Assembly (NCBI GenBank): GCA_028583605.1
Contig: CM053328.1
Coordinates: 3,345,065 to 3,409,064 of the forward strand
Source: Dastarcus helophoroides
Lineage: Eukaryota > Arthropoda > Insecta > Coleoptera > Bothrideridae
Direction of reading: 5' to 3'
Length of the DNA: 64,000 nt
The first letter of the stretch is position 1, and every line of letters starts with the position of its first letter. The translations under genes and the position numbers were made by a program. Shown in pieces: positions 19,370 to 32,020 of the stretch. The notes beneath the pieces were generated by a model. The model saw only the letters and a list, made by a program, of their open reading frames with translations, was not told the DNA's origin and made no database searches.

Positions 19370-19525
19370 AACAATTCAACAATTTTCAGCAGAAATTAAC
19401 ATAAAATATAAAGGTATCGCTCTTAAAATAACCGACAATAAATGGAAATATTTAATGACATTTAGGTTAGGATATTAAGAACACAGAACACCATCAGTAA
19501 ATGCCGCAGCGTTGCCACACGACCA
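19370..19525. repeat. inverted copy of the 290 bp repeat family
   Basis: The reverse complement contains CAACGCTGCGGCATTTACTG, GGTGTTCTGTGTTCTTAATA and TTGTCGGTTATTTTAAGAG, matching the tandem units at 15364-15950. This shows that the family is dispersed in both orientations. Confidence 0.75.
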
Positions 19526-19900
19526 TGCCTAAATATTGCTAGTTCTTGTCGTTACAAAATTATGAGTTAGTCGCAGAGACTAGTTAGTGCGTATTTTGAT
19601 ATAAATTTATTTGAAGTGGATTAATATCCACAAATTTCTTCGTTTTCAGTGCTTCCGATTATATTTCTTATACACTAATGTTAATTAATCAGCGCCATTA
19701 AGTTGCTTACGAGCATAGAGAAAGCCTACGAACATAAAGAAAGCCTACGAGGGTTCTAAAAGGTTTGTCCAAAATTCGCTACTTGTCAACTTATCAAAAA
19801 ACGACCCAACCAAATTTTATTTAACATTTCTGCGCTCAATTTGAAAATATTTAAACTTTTATTAATGAAAGTTGACAATATTCTGAAACGTTTTTTGAAA
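19526..19900. other. unique AT-rich DNA
   Basis: Contains a small direct repeat GAGCATAGAGAAAGCCTACG / GAACATAAAGAAAGCCTACG near 19712-19750. No gene is recognised. Confidence 0.5.
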
Positions 19901-20650
19901 TATACGAAGGCGTAGAAAGGATAGTAATTAAAATAAAAAATTGTTTTTAGAAATTTTGAGTTTGAAGTAGAAATTTCGACTCTAATCCCGAAATTTCGAC
20001 TTTCTTTCGCAAATTTTCGACCTTATTCTCGAAATTTCATCTTTAACCTCGAAATTTCTGTACTCTATGATCAAGTTAGGCAGATGACAGTTACGTCACA
20101 CCTCACTCCTTTACCAACAATTTGACAGTTGGCAGTAGGGTGCGTTCAGTAATTCCCATTTTTAATCGACTTTTTTTAATGAAAATTTCGGGATTAAAGT
20201 TGAAATTTCGACATTTTTCTCGAAATTTCGACTATAAAGTCGGAATTTCGATTTTAAATTCGAAATTGAAGTGGAAATTTCGAGATTAAAGTTGAAATTA
20301 CGAGAAAAAAGTCGAAATTTCCCGAGAAAAGTCGAAATTTCGAGATAGAAGTCGAAATCTCGAGAAAAAAGTCGACATTTCGATTTTAAATTCGAAATTT
20401 CGAAATTAAAGTGGAAATTTCGACTTTTTTTATGAAAATTTCGAGATTAAAGTTGAAATTTCGACATTTTTCTCGAAATTTCGACTATAAAGTCGGAATT
20501 TCGATTTTAAATTCGAAATTAAAGTCGAAATTTCGAGAAAAAAGCCGAAATTTCCAGAAAAAAGTCGAAATTTCGAGAGAGAAGTCGAAATCTCGAAAAA
20601 AAAGTCGACATTTCGATATTTAAGTCGAAATTTAAAGAAAAAATCGAGAT
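19900..20650. repeat. AT-rich satellite in mixed orientation with ~255 bp duplication
   Basis: Units GAAATTTCGACTTT and AAAGTCGAAATTTCGAGA occur on both strands within the same block, so it can form many short hairpins. A segment of about 255 bp is duplicated (AAATTTCGACATTTTTCTCG at about 20203 and 20458, followed by CGACTATAAAGTCGGAATTT). No gene. Confidence 0.85.
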
Positions 20651-21330
20651 TAAAAAAAATGTAATCGATGTATTGCCTACGCTTTCGTAAAAATATGACG
20701 TGTTATTTAATTTTGTTTTAAACGTCACCTCGTGACAGTTGACAAAAAATGGGTTAGTTTATTTGACATAGAATAACTACTAATCTTTCGTAAACTCCGA
20801 ACATTTACGAAACTAATCCTTTTAGAACGCGACAAGCGATCGTTCGTTAGCTATCGCAAAACCTTAACGCAAAATTTGTCTGCAATTCATAGACAACCAA
20901 TAACATCCTCCGTTTGCAATTTAATTTATCCGAAAGCATGTTCCCGCAACGTGAGCGGGATTTAAACTGCATAAAACCGGCGTTTCGACGTGCGCAACGT
21001 CGTTTCCATGGGGATGTTTTACAAGAGGGGATGCAAAACGGCGCCCGGCGTCGTTAAATAAATCGCGTATCGCCAGTACGAACGCGGATGTTTTAAGGGT
21101 TGCATCCTACGAGAACATCGATCGTCGGCGGCGTCGTCGTCGTTTTTCGTTTGGTGTCGTGCGATTCCGGCGGCGTCTGTCAATGGCATTGCGTTGATAA
21201 AGTCACCCATGAATGCCGATAAGTTTTATTGACGTTATTATTTCGATTTTTTATGCTAAGTAATTACTATTGGAGGCAAATTGGTGGCCCAGTTAAAACA
21301 AGATAATTGATTCGATCCCCAGGTGAGTTA
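20651..21330. other. CpG-rich island with candidate splice donor
   Basis: From about 20930 to 21210 the sequence is rich in CG dinucleotides and G+C, unlike its surroundings (for example CGTCGGCGGCGTCGTCGTCG near 21123). A strong donor-like CCCCAG|GTGAGT lies at about 21320. It could be a promoter with a noncoding first exon of a + strand gene, or a conserved enhancer. No protein domain is recognisable in the 63-codon open frame on the - strand. Confidence 0.4.
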
Positions 21331-22170
21331 CTATTACTGTTTAAATTGTTGATGTTGGGTAGTTTTGAAATGTTGTTACATTTGGAGGTTAGGTTTTGTT
21401 TTTTTGGGCGATTGGCGATGAAAGCGAGTTGTTAAATGTTATTTTTTTGGATAATTACATTGCCGAAGACAAAAGAAGCAGTTAATTTAGTAATATTGTT
21501 GGGTGTTAAGGTTTTATAAGGCTACTGCAAAGTATGCTTCGGTTGGTTATTCTGATACTCGAGTTGATTGCGATGAAATGAAAATTAATTTTATAAAGTG
21601 TGTGGGCTGTAATTTAATTAAAATTTCACGACCATGGTTTAAATGTTATTAGGTGTGTTTTTGGTGGAGGTGCATTTTTAATAATACAATACATTATTAA
21701 AAATGCTACAGATAACAGGTTAGGTTGTTATTAGGCACTTTAAATGCGTTATATTTTGTTTATTTATCGAGATATTTGTATAGGCACTCTAGGGAATGTC
21801 TATGAAAGTCGATCATTCCCTGTTAACGATGTTGTAAGTTCGATTGTTAACGATCATCATTCAGTTTGAGATCGAGTTGGAATGTCAAAAATTAATTTGG
21901 AAAAATCGAACGTCTGCTGTTAACGGATGTTTTAAGTTCGATTATTATCGATCATCATTCAGTTGAGATGTTAAATCGATGACTAAACATCGTTATTTTG
22001 TCTACATTCACTTGAAAGCGGTCAAATGCATCAAAATATAAGCATATGCTTCTTATTTTACGTTAAAAGCAAAAATAAAACGAGAACCGTATAGATTGAA
22101 TGGGAAGAATATGAGAAATCTAGAGCAAAGTGCTTTGGTATCCCCTCAGCTACTAATTGCCCTTTATCTG
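21331..22170. other. unique DNA, no gene recognised
   Basis: Contains a local imperfect direct repeat: CTGTTAACGATGTTGTAAGTTCGAT near 21820 and a similar GCTGTTAACGGATGTTTTAAG near 21916, each followed by ATCATCATTCAG. Otherwise featureless to reading. Confidence 0.45.
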
Positions 22171-22975
22171 CGAATTAAGGGTCTGTTTTTGTTATCTTTC
22201 TCGACGGGCATACGCTGCTCTTTCATTTTCATAATGGACACACTTCCATAGAGCCACCGGCAAGGGATTTTCACGGCTGCCCGAAGCCGAGTGGCTCGGT
22301 TTTCTTTTTATCGTCGGCGTTCGCCGGTTATTTTAACGCGCCCGCAAGTCATCATAATAAGGGTTGCTATTACGGGGCGGTTAATTTGTCTCTTTCGCTC
22401 GGGAAAAGTTTTAATTGGCTAATGTTTGCGCAGAGAAAAGAATTCTAGCTTCGGTAGTTTTCAAGTATTCTTTATTGCATTAGCTATTTAAATATCGTTG
22501 AATGTCAATTTTAGGGAAATTAGTGGAAGTTTAAAGAGAATTGTATGCCTCAATACTGAACCCATTCACTCGCTCTACTATCGTTTAGTTGAAATTTCCA
22601 GGTCATCCGTCTGCGACATCCTGTTTTTAATGGGGATAAGCAATACAGATGGGGATTTGTCGAAGGAAAAACGACGATCGTCGATAAGACTTTGGCAAAT
22701 CGAAGAGGTTTACCTCGATAGCGGCGGCGTTAATAGCGATGATAATGGCACTTCCGTGACCGCGTCGACAATTAATTTTGGCGGCGAGACATCCCTCTGA
22801 CCACACTTCGTTGCATTCGGCCCTAATGGCGCGTAAATAACCGCGGAAGTTCGGACTAACTCTGTTTGTTCCTTGGACCGCCTTTATGCCAATCGACCTT
22901 TGTGTGGATTTATCGCTGTGGATTGGGGGGGATTAGTAGATGGGCTGCGGAGGGATCAATTAATTAACCCTTAAA
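22171..22975. other. GC-richer unique island
   Basis: Non-repetitive, CG-containing DNA (for example CATCCGTCTGCGACATCC and the GATCGTCGATAAG area). A 100-codon open frame at 22498-22800 (+) begins at a non-ATG codon (TTG) and has no domain I recognise. Composition suggests a constrained noncoding element or unrecognised exon; I cannot tell which. Confidence 0.35.
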
Positions 22976-22989
22976 GTTAATAATGATTT

Positions 22990-25900
22990 ATAAGGAAAAT
23001 ACTAATTCAACACGTTTTCCTTTTATTTTGACAATGTTTCAAAATTATTTGAAAATTTCGATATTTCTCATTTTTCATCGTCAGGCGACTTTTTTTCGAA
23101 TTTTCTCTAAATCGAATTTAAAGGAAATTGTACTTTTCTGAAAAAGTAGATTTCTTTTAAAATTCAGCTTTTTTTCGAAAAATTTGACTTCAAAATTTCA
23201 ATCTTTTTGAAGTTTTCTAAAGTTTAGACTCTCTGTCAAAATATCGACTTTTCCAAAGTTTCGATTTTTTAAACATTTCGACGTTTAAAATTTCGATCTT
23301 TTTGAAAATATCAATTATTTCAAAAATTTCGATTTCTTTCACAGTTTGAATTTCAAAATTTTGACCCTTTTGTAAAGTTCGACTAAAAATTGTAACTTTT
23401 TTTTAAAGAAAATTTCGACTTCTCTAAAATTTTGACTCAACACTTCGATTTTTTCAAAGTTTATACTTTTTTAGAAATAATATCTCTTTCAAAATTTTAA
23501 CCTTTTTCAAAATTTGGACGTTTTTCAGAATTATGAATTTTTTGGAAATATCGATTCTTTAAAAAATTTCGCCTCTTTTTTTGAAAATTCCCAAAATAAA
23601 TTCCAAAAGTTTCGACCCTCCAAAATTTTGACTCCACTTCGATTTATTCAAAATTTATACTTTTTTAGAAATATCAACTCTTAAAATTTCAACATTTTTC
23701 AAAATTTGGACGTTTTTTAAAATAATGAATTTTTTGAAACTATCGATTCTTTCAAAAATTTCGACTTTTTTGAAAATTCCCAAAAAAATCCAAAAATTTC
23801 GACTTGAAAATTGCATTTTTTTTAGATTTTGCCCAGGGGCAGATTTAGGGGTGAGCAACTGCACACTGGTCAAAAATATCTTGAACAGACAACATTTTTA
23901 TAGCATTAAATTATTTATGGAATTCCCAGGTCAGGGCCCCGAGCCCCCTGATTTTGACCCCTCGAAATTTTGACTTTTCGAAATTATGACTTTTCGAAAT
24001 TATGACTTTGCAAAAGTTTGACTTGAAAAATTTGACTTTTTTGTGAATTCTGAATGAAAATTTCGGCTTCCTTTGAAAATTTCGAATTTTTGTAAAATCT
24101 AGACTTTTTCAAACTTTCGACGTTTTGAAAATTTCAAGAAAATTCTTACAAAATTTTAACCTTTTTCAATGTTTATACTTTTGAAAATATCGGCTCTTTC
24201 AAAATGTTTTCTTTCTTTCAAAATTTTAACTTCAAATTTCGACTGTTTTCAAAATTTCGTTTTTTTTTTTTGAAAATATCGGCTTTTTTCAAAATTTTGA
24301 GTTTTTTTTTTGTAACTTTTGATCGACTGAAAATTTCGACTTTTTTGGAGAAAATTTCAACTTTTATTTTTGGAAAAAATTTCGATTTTTTGCAAAATTT
24401 CGTCTTTTTTCAAAATTCCGACTTTTGAAAATTCCAATAAAATTCTTCCAAAAATTTCGATATTTTTTCGGGAAAATTTGAGATTTTTCGAAAAATCTTC
24501 GCCAAAAAACTTTAAAAAATGCCGACTTCTCAATATTTCCGCTCTTAAACATTTCGATTTTTTCAAAATTTGTACTTTTTTAGAAATATCGACTTTCAAA
24601 TTTCGACTTTTTTTAAAATTTCGACTCTTCAGCATTTCGCCGTTTTTCAAAATTTTGGCTTGTTTATTTGAAAATATTTATTCTTTTAACATTTCAGGTT
24701 TTTTTTTCAAATTTTCGACTCCTAAAATTTTGATGTTTTATAAAATTTAGACTTTCTTTGAAAATATCGACTTTCAAAATTTCGACATTTTTTATTGATT
24801 TGACCTTTTTGAAAATATCGATTTTTTCAAAAATTTCGACCTTTTTCAAAATATCGACTTTCAAATTTCGTCGCTTTTCAAATTTTTGGTTTTTTTTATT
24901 TGAAAATATCGATTATTCCAAAATTTTGTTTTTTTTTCAAAATTTTGACGTTTTTCAAATTTTGGGTCTTTTCTTTTGAAAATATCGACTTTTCCAATTT
25001 TTTTTTGACATTTCGACCTTCAAAATTTCCACTTTTTTAAAAATATCGATTCTTTAAAAAATTTCGACTTTTTTCACGTCTCGAGCGTCCGTAATTACTG
25101 AAAACAAGAGTTTGTTTCAGTCATCGAAAGAATTGAGACACTTCAGGGGTGTTCTTTCTTGCATTTTATGTTTAATTTCTGTGCATTTAACCCGTTAGAA
25201 GTTACTATTGTCATCCGAAATGTCTTAAAAGCTTTGGTTTACAAAACCAATTCAAAAGCAATCGTTATTTTACAGGTTTTTTAGTTATAGATATTTCTAC
25301 CTTTTTGGATCTCAAAATTTTGACTCTTTTTTTTTAAAAGCAAATTTCCATTTTTCGCAAATTCTAGACTTCTTTTTTGTACAAAATTTTGATTTTTCGC
25401 AAAATCTCGACTTTTTTCGAAATTTCGACGCCTTTTGATAATTCCAAAATTTGAACTTATTTTGAAAATTCCAAAAAACTTCCAAAAATTTCAACTTTTT
25501 AAAATTTTGACCCTTCAGCATTTTGATTTTTTCAAAATTTTTATGTTTTGTGGAAATATCGACTCGTTCAAAATTTCGACTTTTCAAAGTTTCGTCGTTT
25601 TTCCAAATTTCGAGTTTTCAAAATTTTGACTCCAACATTTCGATTTTTTCAAAATTTTTTACTATTTTGGAAATATCGACTCCTTCAGAGTTTCGACTTT
25701 TTTGAAAATGTCGACTTTTTCCAAATTTCGACTTTTTTTAAAATTTAGACCTTTCTGGAAATATCGATTTTTTCAGAAATTTTGTCTTATTCGAAAATGT
25801 CGATTCTTTTAAAATTTCTGCTCTAAAATTTTGATGTTTTTCCAAATTTCGACCTTTCTGGAAATATAGATTTTTTCAGAAATTTTGACTTTTTACAAAA

Positions 25901-26875
25901 TTTTGACTTTCAAAATGTTGTCTTCTTTACTTGAAAGTTGTCGATTCTTTTAAAATTTCGACTTTAAAATTTTTACGTTTTTTAAAATTTCGACATTTTT
26001 CAATATTTAGATTTTTTAAAAATGTCGATTCTTTTAAAAATTTCGACCTTTTGCAAAATATCAACTCTTCCAAAATTTCGTTTTTTATTTCAAAATTTAT
26101 AGTCGACATTTTTGACTTATGTCAAAATTGAGACTTTTCTGATATCAACTTTTTCAAAATTTCGACTTTTTTAAAAATATCGACTCTTTCAAATTTCGAC
26201 ATTTTTCAGATTTTTGGTTTTTTTATTTAAAAATATCGATTCTTCCAAAATTTGGGTTTTTAAAATAAATTTCACGTTTTTCAAATTTTAGACCTTTTTT
26301 TTCAAAATTTCGACTTGTTTAAAGTTTGTACTTTTTTTTTCCAAATTTCGATGTTCAAAATTTCGACCTTTTTGAAAATATAGTTTCTTTCAAAAATTTC
26401 GACTTTTTACAATTTGAATTTCAAAATTTTAACGCTTTTGTAAAGTTCGACTAAAAATTTCGACTTTTTTAAAAGAAAATCTCGATTTTTCGCAAAAACT
26501 CGACCGTTTTAAAAATTCAAAAAAAATCTTCCAAAAATTTCGTTTTTATTTTTGGAAAAAATGTAGATTTTTCGCAAAATCTGGCTTTTTTTCAAAATTT
26601 TTATCTATTTTAAAAAATTCTAAAGTTTTTGACTCATTTTGAAAATTTCAAAAACTTCCAAAAATTTCGACTTTTCAAAATTTTGACTCTTCAACATCTG
26701 GATTTTTCAAACATTTTTACTATTTTGGAAATATCGACTCCTTCAAACAAAAAAGTCACAATTTTCAGTCAGTCGAAATTTACAAAAAAGTCAAATTTTT
26801 GAAGTCCAAATTGGAGAGTCGAAATTTTTTAAAATTTCGATCTTTTTCCAAATGTCACATGTCAAAAAGCCAAGA
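22990..26875. repeat. AT-rich satellite, reverse orientation, 3.9 kb
   Basis: The same family as at 931-2490 but reading TTTTTTCAAAATTTCGAC on the + strand. It is broken by short unique pieces: near 23825-23965 (containing GGGCAGATTTAGGGGTGAGC, which looks like an element end) and 25080-25300. Numerous Phe/Lys-rich open frames on both strands are repeat-encoded. Confidence 0.88.
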
Positions 26876-26878
26876 TAT

Positions 26879-28172
26879 TGTAGCGCGTTATCGGTTCGAA
26901 AATTAAAAATTCGTGTCGTTAAAAATTAAGAAAAAAATCGAAAGTTTTTTGGAATTTTCAAAGTATGTCGAAATTTTGAAATTCTCAAAATGAGTCGAAA
27001 TTTCGAAAAGTCGACATTTGCGAAATATCGAAATATTTCGAAAATTTTTTTTAGAATTTCCAAAAAAGTCGAAAATTTGAAACAAGTAAAGATTTCTCGA
27101 AAAATCGAAATTTTCTTCAAAAAAAAAGTTGCAATTTTCAGTCAGTTGAAATTTTTAAGCAGTCGAAATTTACAAAAAAGTAAAAATTTTGAAGTCCAAA
27201 TTGTGAAAAAAGTCGAAATTTTGAAATTTTCAAATGAATCGAAATTTCGAAAAAAGTCGAGATTTTGCGAAATATCGAATTTTTCGAAGAATTTTTTTAG
27301 AATTTCCAAAAGAGTCGACAATTTTAAGCAAGTCGTGATTTTGCAAAAATCGAAATTTTCTTCAAAAAAAAGTCGAAATTCGAAGTCAGTCGAAGTTTAC
27401 AAAAAGTCACAATTTTGGGGTCCAAATTGTGAAAAAAGTCGAAATTTTGAAATTTTCAAATGAGTCGAAATTTCGAAAAAAGTCGAAATTTTGCGAAATA
27501 TCGAATTTTTCGAAGAATTTTTTTAGAATGTCCAAAGTCGAAATTTTGAAACCAGTCGAGAGTTTGCGGAAAATCGAAATTTTCTTCAAAAAAAGTCGAA
27601 ATTTTCAGTCAGTCGAAATATCCAAAAAGTCAAAATTTTGAAGTCCAAATTGTGAAAAAAGTTGAAATTTTAGAAAGAATCGATGTTTGCAAAAAAGTGG
27701 AAATTTGGAACAACGTCGAAATTATGAAAAAAGAAATTGGGACGAGTCGATATTTCAAACTTATTTCGGAACACTATAATTCACTTAACTATCAGACTAT
27801 CTGACTAACTAACTAACTTGACTAACCAACCAACTAACTTTGATTATTGTTTCTGTTTAATATCGTTATATGTATCTATTTAGATGTATGCCAAACTCTT
27901 TGTTCTAAAAACTAAAAAGTTTTTGAGAAACAAATAAAGGTTGATTGATTGAACCAATCAACTGACTGAGGGAAAAGCGACAGCGTATTTATAGGTACCG
28001 TTCCGGTTTCTAGAACGGAACTTCGTACAGATAAGATTTATCGCTTGCGGAAACGTCTAGAGCGCTTATCTGCCGTATGATTCATTATTGCGACCACTTC
28101 CCATTATCAAATGTTTCTAGAGAGTTCCATACATAATCACTGATACAAATTTTATAGCTACATTTTGCTACA
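26879..28172. mobile_element. LTR-like segment 1, expanded by satellite
   Basis: Begins TGTAGCGCGTTATCGGTTCG and ends CATTTTGCTACA. Compared with LTR-like segment 2 it shares TATCGGTTCGAA, TCGGAACACTA, GAGGGAAA-GCGAC, a TATA-like TATTTATAGG, a TTATCTG-GCTTATC region and the 3' end. Between the shared start and TCGGAACACTA it holds about 830 bp of forward AT-rich satellite (26900-27740). The region after 27770 has CTAACTAACTAAC and similar simple runs. No target duplication was found. Confidence 0.5.
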
Positions 28173-28885
28173 GTACGATTTTTCAAAAAATTAAATCGAT
28201 GTAGTTACTGAGATGATTCTAATGCACGATGAGCGTGGAACACCTTGTATCTTCTTCCCTATTCATTAAAACGCAGTCGAAGTATATGATAAGTTGAACC
28301 AAGCGCATTTGAGGGAAGAATAAGGCGATCGTTAATGCTTGTTACTGTGAATGCTTTCAGCGGGAAATTCAAAATTAAATCTGACAATAATTTCTTAGTT
28401 GGAAAGCTGACGCCAGATCATAAATAACCGTTTAACGTCGCGGCGTAAAAATCTAGAAATATTGTTTGCTGATACTTAAGCTTATTGTTTTGCTCCATTA
28501 GAAAATTGGAGCTAGAACAAAGTCGCTTTTATCACGCAAAGTTAGTTGGGAATGAAATATTAATAAGGAATTGTCTAAAAGGCTTGGGTACGGTTATTGT
28601 ATGAGCGAATTTTTACTTTTTATTAGGAAACAAAGAAGAATCTATTAATTTAAGAGGAATTCCATTAGATTTTATTACGACTTCAGTGTTGTTGGATGTA
28701 CAATTTCCGTCATCCATTTCCTTAAAGATGGATTATGAAATATAGGTTTCATAAAGTGCATAAAACATCGATTTTGTCTTGAGAAGTCTCTCCACGTTCG
28801 GGTAATGTTTCATTTTAGAATATTTATCTTAAAATAGGTAGTCTTAAAAGAGATTTTTATTTTGTAAGCGGGAAATATTGTAGCA
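28173..28885. other. unique DNA between LTR-like segments
   Basis: No open frame, no retroviral gene and no repeat recognised. The two LTR-like segments are therefore not an intact element with internal genes between them. Confidence 0.5.
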
Positions 28886-28889
28886 GTAT

Positions 28890-29215
28890 TGTTCCGGGCT
28901 ATCGGTTCGAATGATTATTAACACTTGTTGAATAGTACCCACTTTATTTCCAAACTAAACTCGGAACACTACAACTGAATTAACTCACTTATTGACTTCT
29001 AACTGCTAACTCATTAATTAACTACACTGACTAACTGACTGACTCGAGGGAAAGGCGACCGCCTTATATAGTTCTCGCTTCAGGGTTCTGTAAAAATCCA
29101 GCAGATAAGGCTTATCTGGAACGCTTATCAGCTGTTTGTTTCATTATCGGGGCCGCTTTCCCTTATCAGATCTTTCTAGAAAATTTTCTTACGTACTAAT
29201 TTACATTTCGTTACA
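28890..29215. mobile_element. LTR-like segment 2 (candidate solo LTR)
   Basis: Starts TGTTCCGGGCTATCGGTTCG, ends CATTTCGTTACA, and is bracketed by GTAT at 28886-28889 and 29216-29219 (4 bp). A TATA-like box TATATA is at 29065-29070. Similarity to segment 1 spans its whole length. The TG...CA ends, TATA box and short duplication fit a solo LTR, but no internal retroelement was seen and the family is unknown. Confidence 0.45.
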
Positions 29216-29435
29216 GTATCATATTGATACGAGTTATGGGTTCCGCTATAATACACCGCGAATTTTAATATTTATTAATAAACTTGATGTGTTGAATAAA
29301 AGTGTTAAAATCTACTTTATATCATCGAATTTTTAATTCACTCCAAGCAACTCGCGTGTACTTAATTCAGGTTACCTGTTCTCGAATATTCGACTTCTAA
29401 AGAAGTCTGAAATGAACATTCGTATGAGTCACCAT

Positions 29436-29520
29436 AACTAGGTGATCCCCAACGTTCGAAAGAATCATTGGCGTTCGAATCGCCAACGTTCGAAAGAATC
29501 ATTGGCGTTGAAATGGTGCC
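29436..29520. repeat. 34 bp direct duplication
   Basis: AACGTTCGAAAGAATCATTG followed by GCGTT occurs twice in tandem (about 29451 and 29485), joined by CGAATCGCC. Each unit contains TTCGAA palindromes. Confidence 0.85.
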
Positions 29521-29539
29521 AAAAATTAATGTCAAGCGA

Positions 29540-29900
29540 CGGACGCTTCAACACGAACTCTAAAAAGGTAGGATTTCAATTCCCCCCGCTTTTACATGAT
29601 ACTTCAGCGTGGCGCGGCGGAATAAACGCGTCAGGGCAAATGTCGCGGTTTTAATGTCGCCTCTGCATCGCGATGCGGAGGAAAGGTCCCCTTGGCGCGC
29701 CCCCGAAGTATCTTTTTCCATTGGGTCGCATAATTCGCAGTTGCGGTAGAGAAAACCGCGCCAGTTCTGCACCTCCTTTGGTGCGAAGCAACGGCCCAGC
29801 AGGAGCGCAACCTATCCTCGTAATTTAGCCGGTCGTGGCACAAAGGTAATTAATAGGTCCCCTTTCAGCGCCTGGGCGAAATTTCCGAATCGTTGTTTAT
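29540..29900. other. GC- and CpG-rich unique island
   Basis: Sharp rise in G+C against AT-rich flanks (GTGGCGCGGCGGAATAAACG, CTTGGCGCGCCCCCGAAG). Two 70-codon open frames on the - strand overlap each other and show no domain. A conserved regulatory element or an exon of an unrecognised gene are both possible. Confidence 0.35.
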
Positions 29901-30580
29901 TGCTATTAGGAAATTTTGGCACTTTGGGGAATTGGCACGTTTTAAAATTGGAAGTATTTACTTAATAAATCTATCGGTATACTCATGTTATAAAGAAAGA
30001 ACTTCTGACCGATGGAAAAACCTAATCATCAACATAGAGTCGAAACTACTGAAATTAGAAACACGAAAGTAAGTTCTTTTCATAGTATAGGTGAGCAATA
30101 AAGAGTTTTCGGACATTGGCCTCTAAGGGGGTGAAATGTGTTGTTAAATTAGCATGAAACAAAATTAATACAGCATTTAATAACTTAAAATTTTTTGTAA
30201 ATAATCTTTGAAAGAAATAATTGGATTTCAAAAAAAAGTAGAAATGTTCAAAGACAGTTAAAATTTTGAAAAAACTGTAAATTAAAGAAATTAAATTTAG
30301 AAAAAATGGCAATACTTTTAAAAAAAGTCGAAATATTAAATTCGAAATGATTCGAAATTTTGAAAATCTGTCGTAATTATTAATGAAGTCAATTTAAAGA
30401 AGTCGAAGATTTTCGAGGAAGAAATATACTTCTAAAAAAGTTTAAATTTTTAATGGTCGAATTGTCAAAAAATTTCAAAAATTTTCAAAAGTCGGAATGT
30501 TTAAAAAGTCTAAAATTTTAAAATGATCGAAATTTTTAAATTAAATCGACATTTTGAAAACATTCGGATCATTCATAATA
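29901..30580. repeat. AT-rich satellite with a dispersed-element fragment
   Basis: ATAGGTGAGCAATAAA near 30087 matches a segment near 58965, both followed by weak AT-rich satellite. This suggests a common dispersed element from which satellite units may derive. From about 30230 to 30580 it is plain forward satellite. Confidence 0.65.
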
Positions 30581-30589
30581 ATAGTAATA

Positions 30590-30688
<99 letters not shown>

Positions 30689-30697
30689 TGATGATGA

Positions 30698-30741
<44 letters not shown>

Positions 30742-30927
30742 TGATGATGGATGATGATGGATGATGATGGATGATGATGATGATGGATGATGATGATGGA
30801 TGATGATGATGATGGATGATGATGATGGATGATGATGATGATGGATGATGATGATGGATGATGATGATGGATGATGATGATGATGATGATGGATGATGAT
30901 GATGATGGATGATGATGATGATGATGA

Positions 30928-30965
<38 letters not shown>

Positions 30966-31300
30966 TGATGATGATGATGATGGATGATGATGATGGATGA
31001 TGATGGATGATGATGATGATGGATGATGGATGATGATGATGGATGATGATGATGATGATGATGGATGATGATGATGGATGATGGATGATGATGGATGATG
31101 ATGGATGATGATGATGATGGATGATGGATGATGATGATGATGATGGATGATGATGATGATGGATGATGATGGATGATGATGATGGATGATGATGGATGAT
31201 GATGGATGATGATGATGATGATGATGATGATGGATGATGATGATGATGATGTGATGATGATGATGATGGATGATGATGATGAGATGGATGATGATGATGA

Positions 31301-31344
<44 letters not shown>

Positions 31345-31484
31345 TGATGATGATGATGATGGATGATGATGATGATGGATGATGATGATGATGATGATGG
31401 ATGATGGATGATGATGGATGATGATGATGATGATGGATGATGATGATGATGGATGATGATGATGATGATGGATGATGATGATGA

Positions 31485-31540
<56 letters not shown>

Positions 31541-31684
31541 TGATGATGATGGATGATGATGATGATGATGATGGATGATGATGATGATGGATGATGGATG
31601 ATGATGGATGATGATGGATGATGATGGATGATGATGATGATGGATGATGATGTTGGACGATGGATGATGGATGATGATGGATGA

Positions 31685-31719
<35 letters not shown>

Positions 31720-31980
31720 TGATGATGGATGATGGATGATGATGGATGATGATGATGATGATGGATGATGGATGATGGATGATGATGGATGATGATGATG
31801 ATGATGATGGATGATGGATGTGATGATGATGGATGATGATGGGATGCTGATGGATGATGATGGATGATGATGGATTGGATGATGATGGATGATGATGGAT
31901 GGATGATGATGGATGGATGATGGATGATGATGATGAGATGATGATGATGGATGATGATGATGGATGGATGATGGATGAAT

Positions 31981-32020
<40 letters not shown>

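Noticed and set aside
22498..22800. 100-codon frame in a GC-richer island
   Set aside because: No recognisable domain. Composition alone is not enough; described as an island.
28910..28925. GGTTCGAATGATT as a tRNA B-box
   Set aside because: No A-box, cloverleaf or acceptor stem around it; the motif belongs to the LTR-like segment.
26879..29215. A complete LTR retrotransposon between the two LTR-like segments
   Set aside because: The 710 bp between them has no gag-pol sequence, and the two segments differ greatly in length and sequence.
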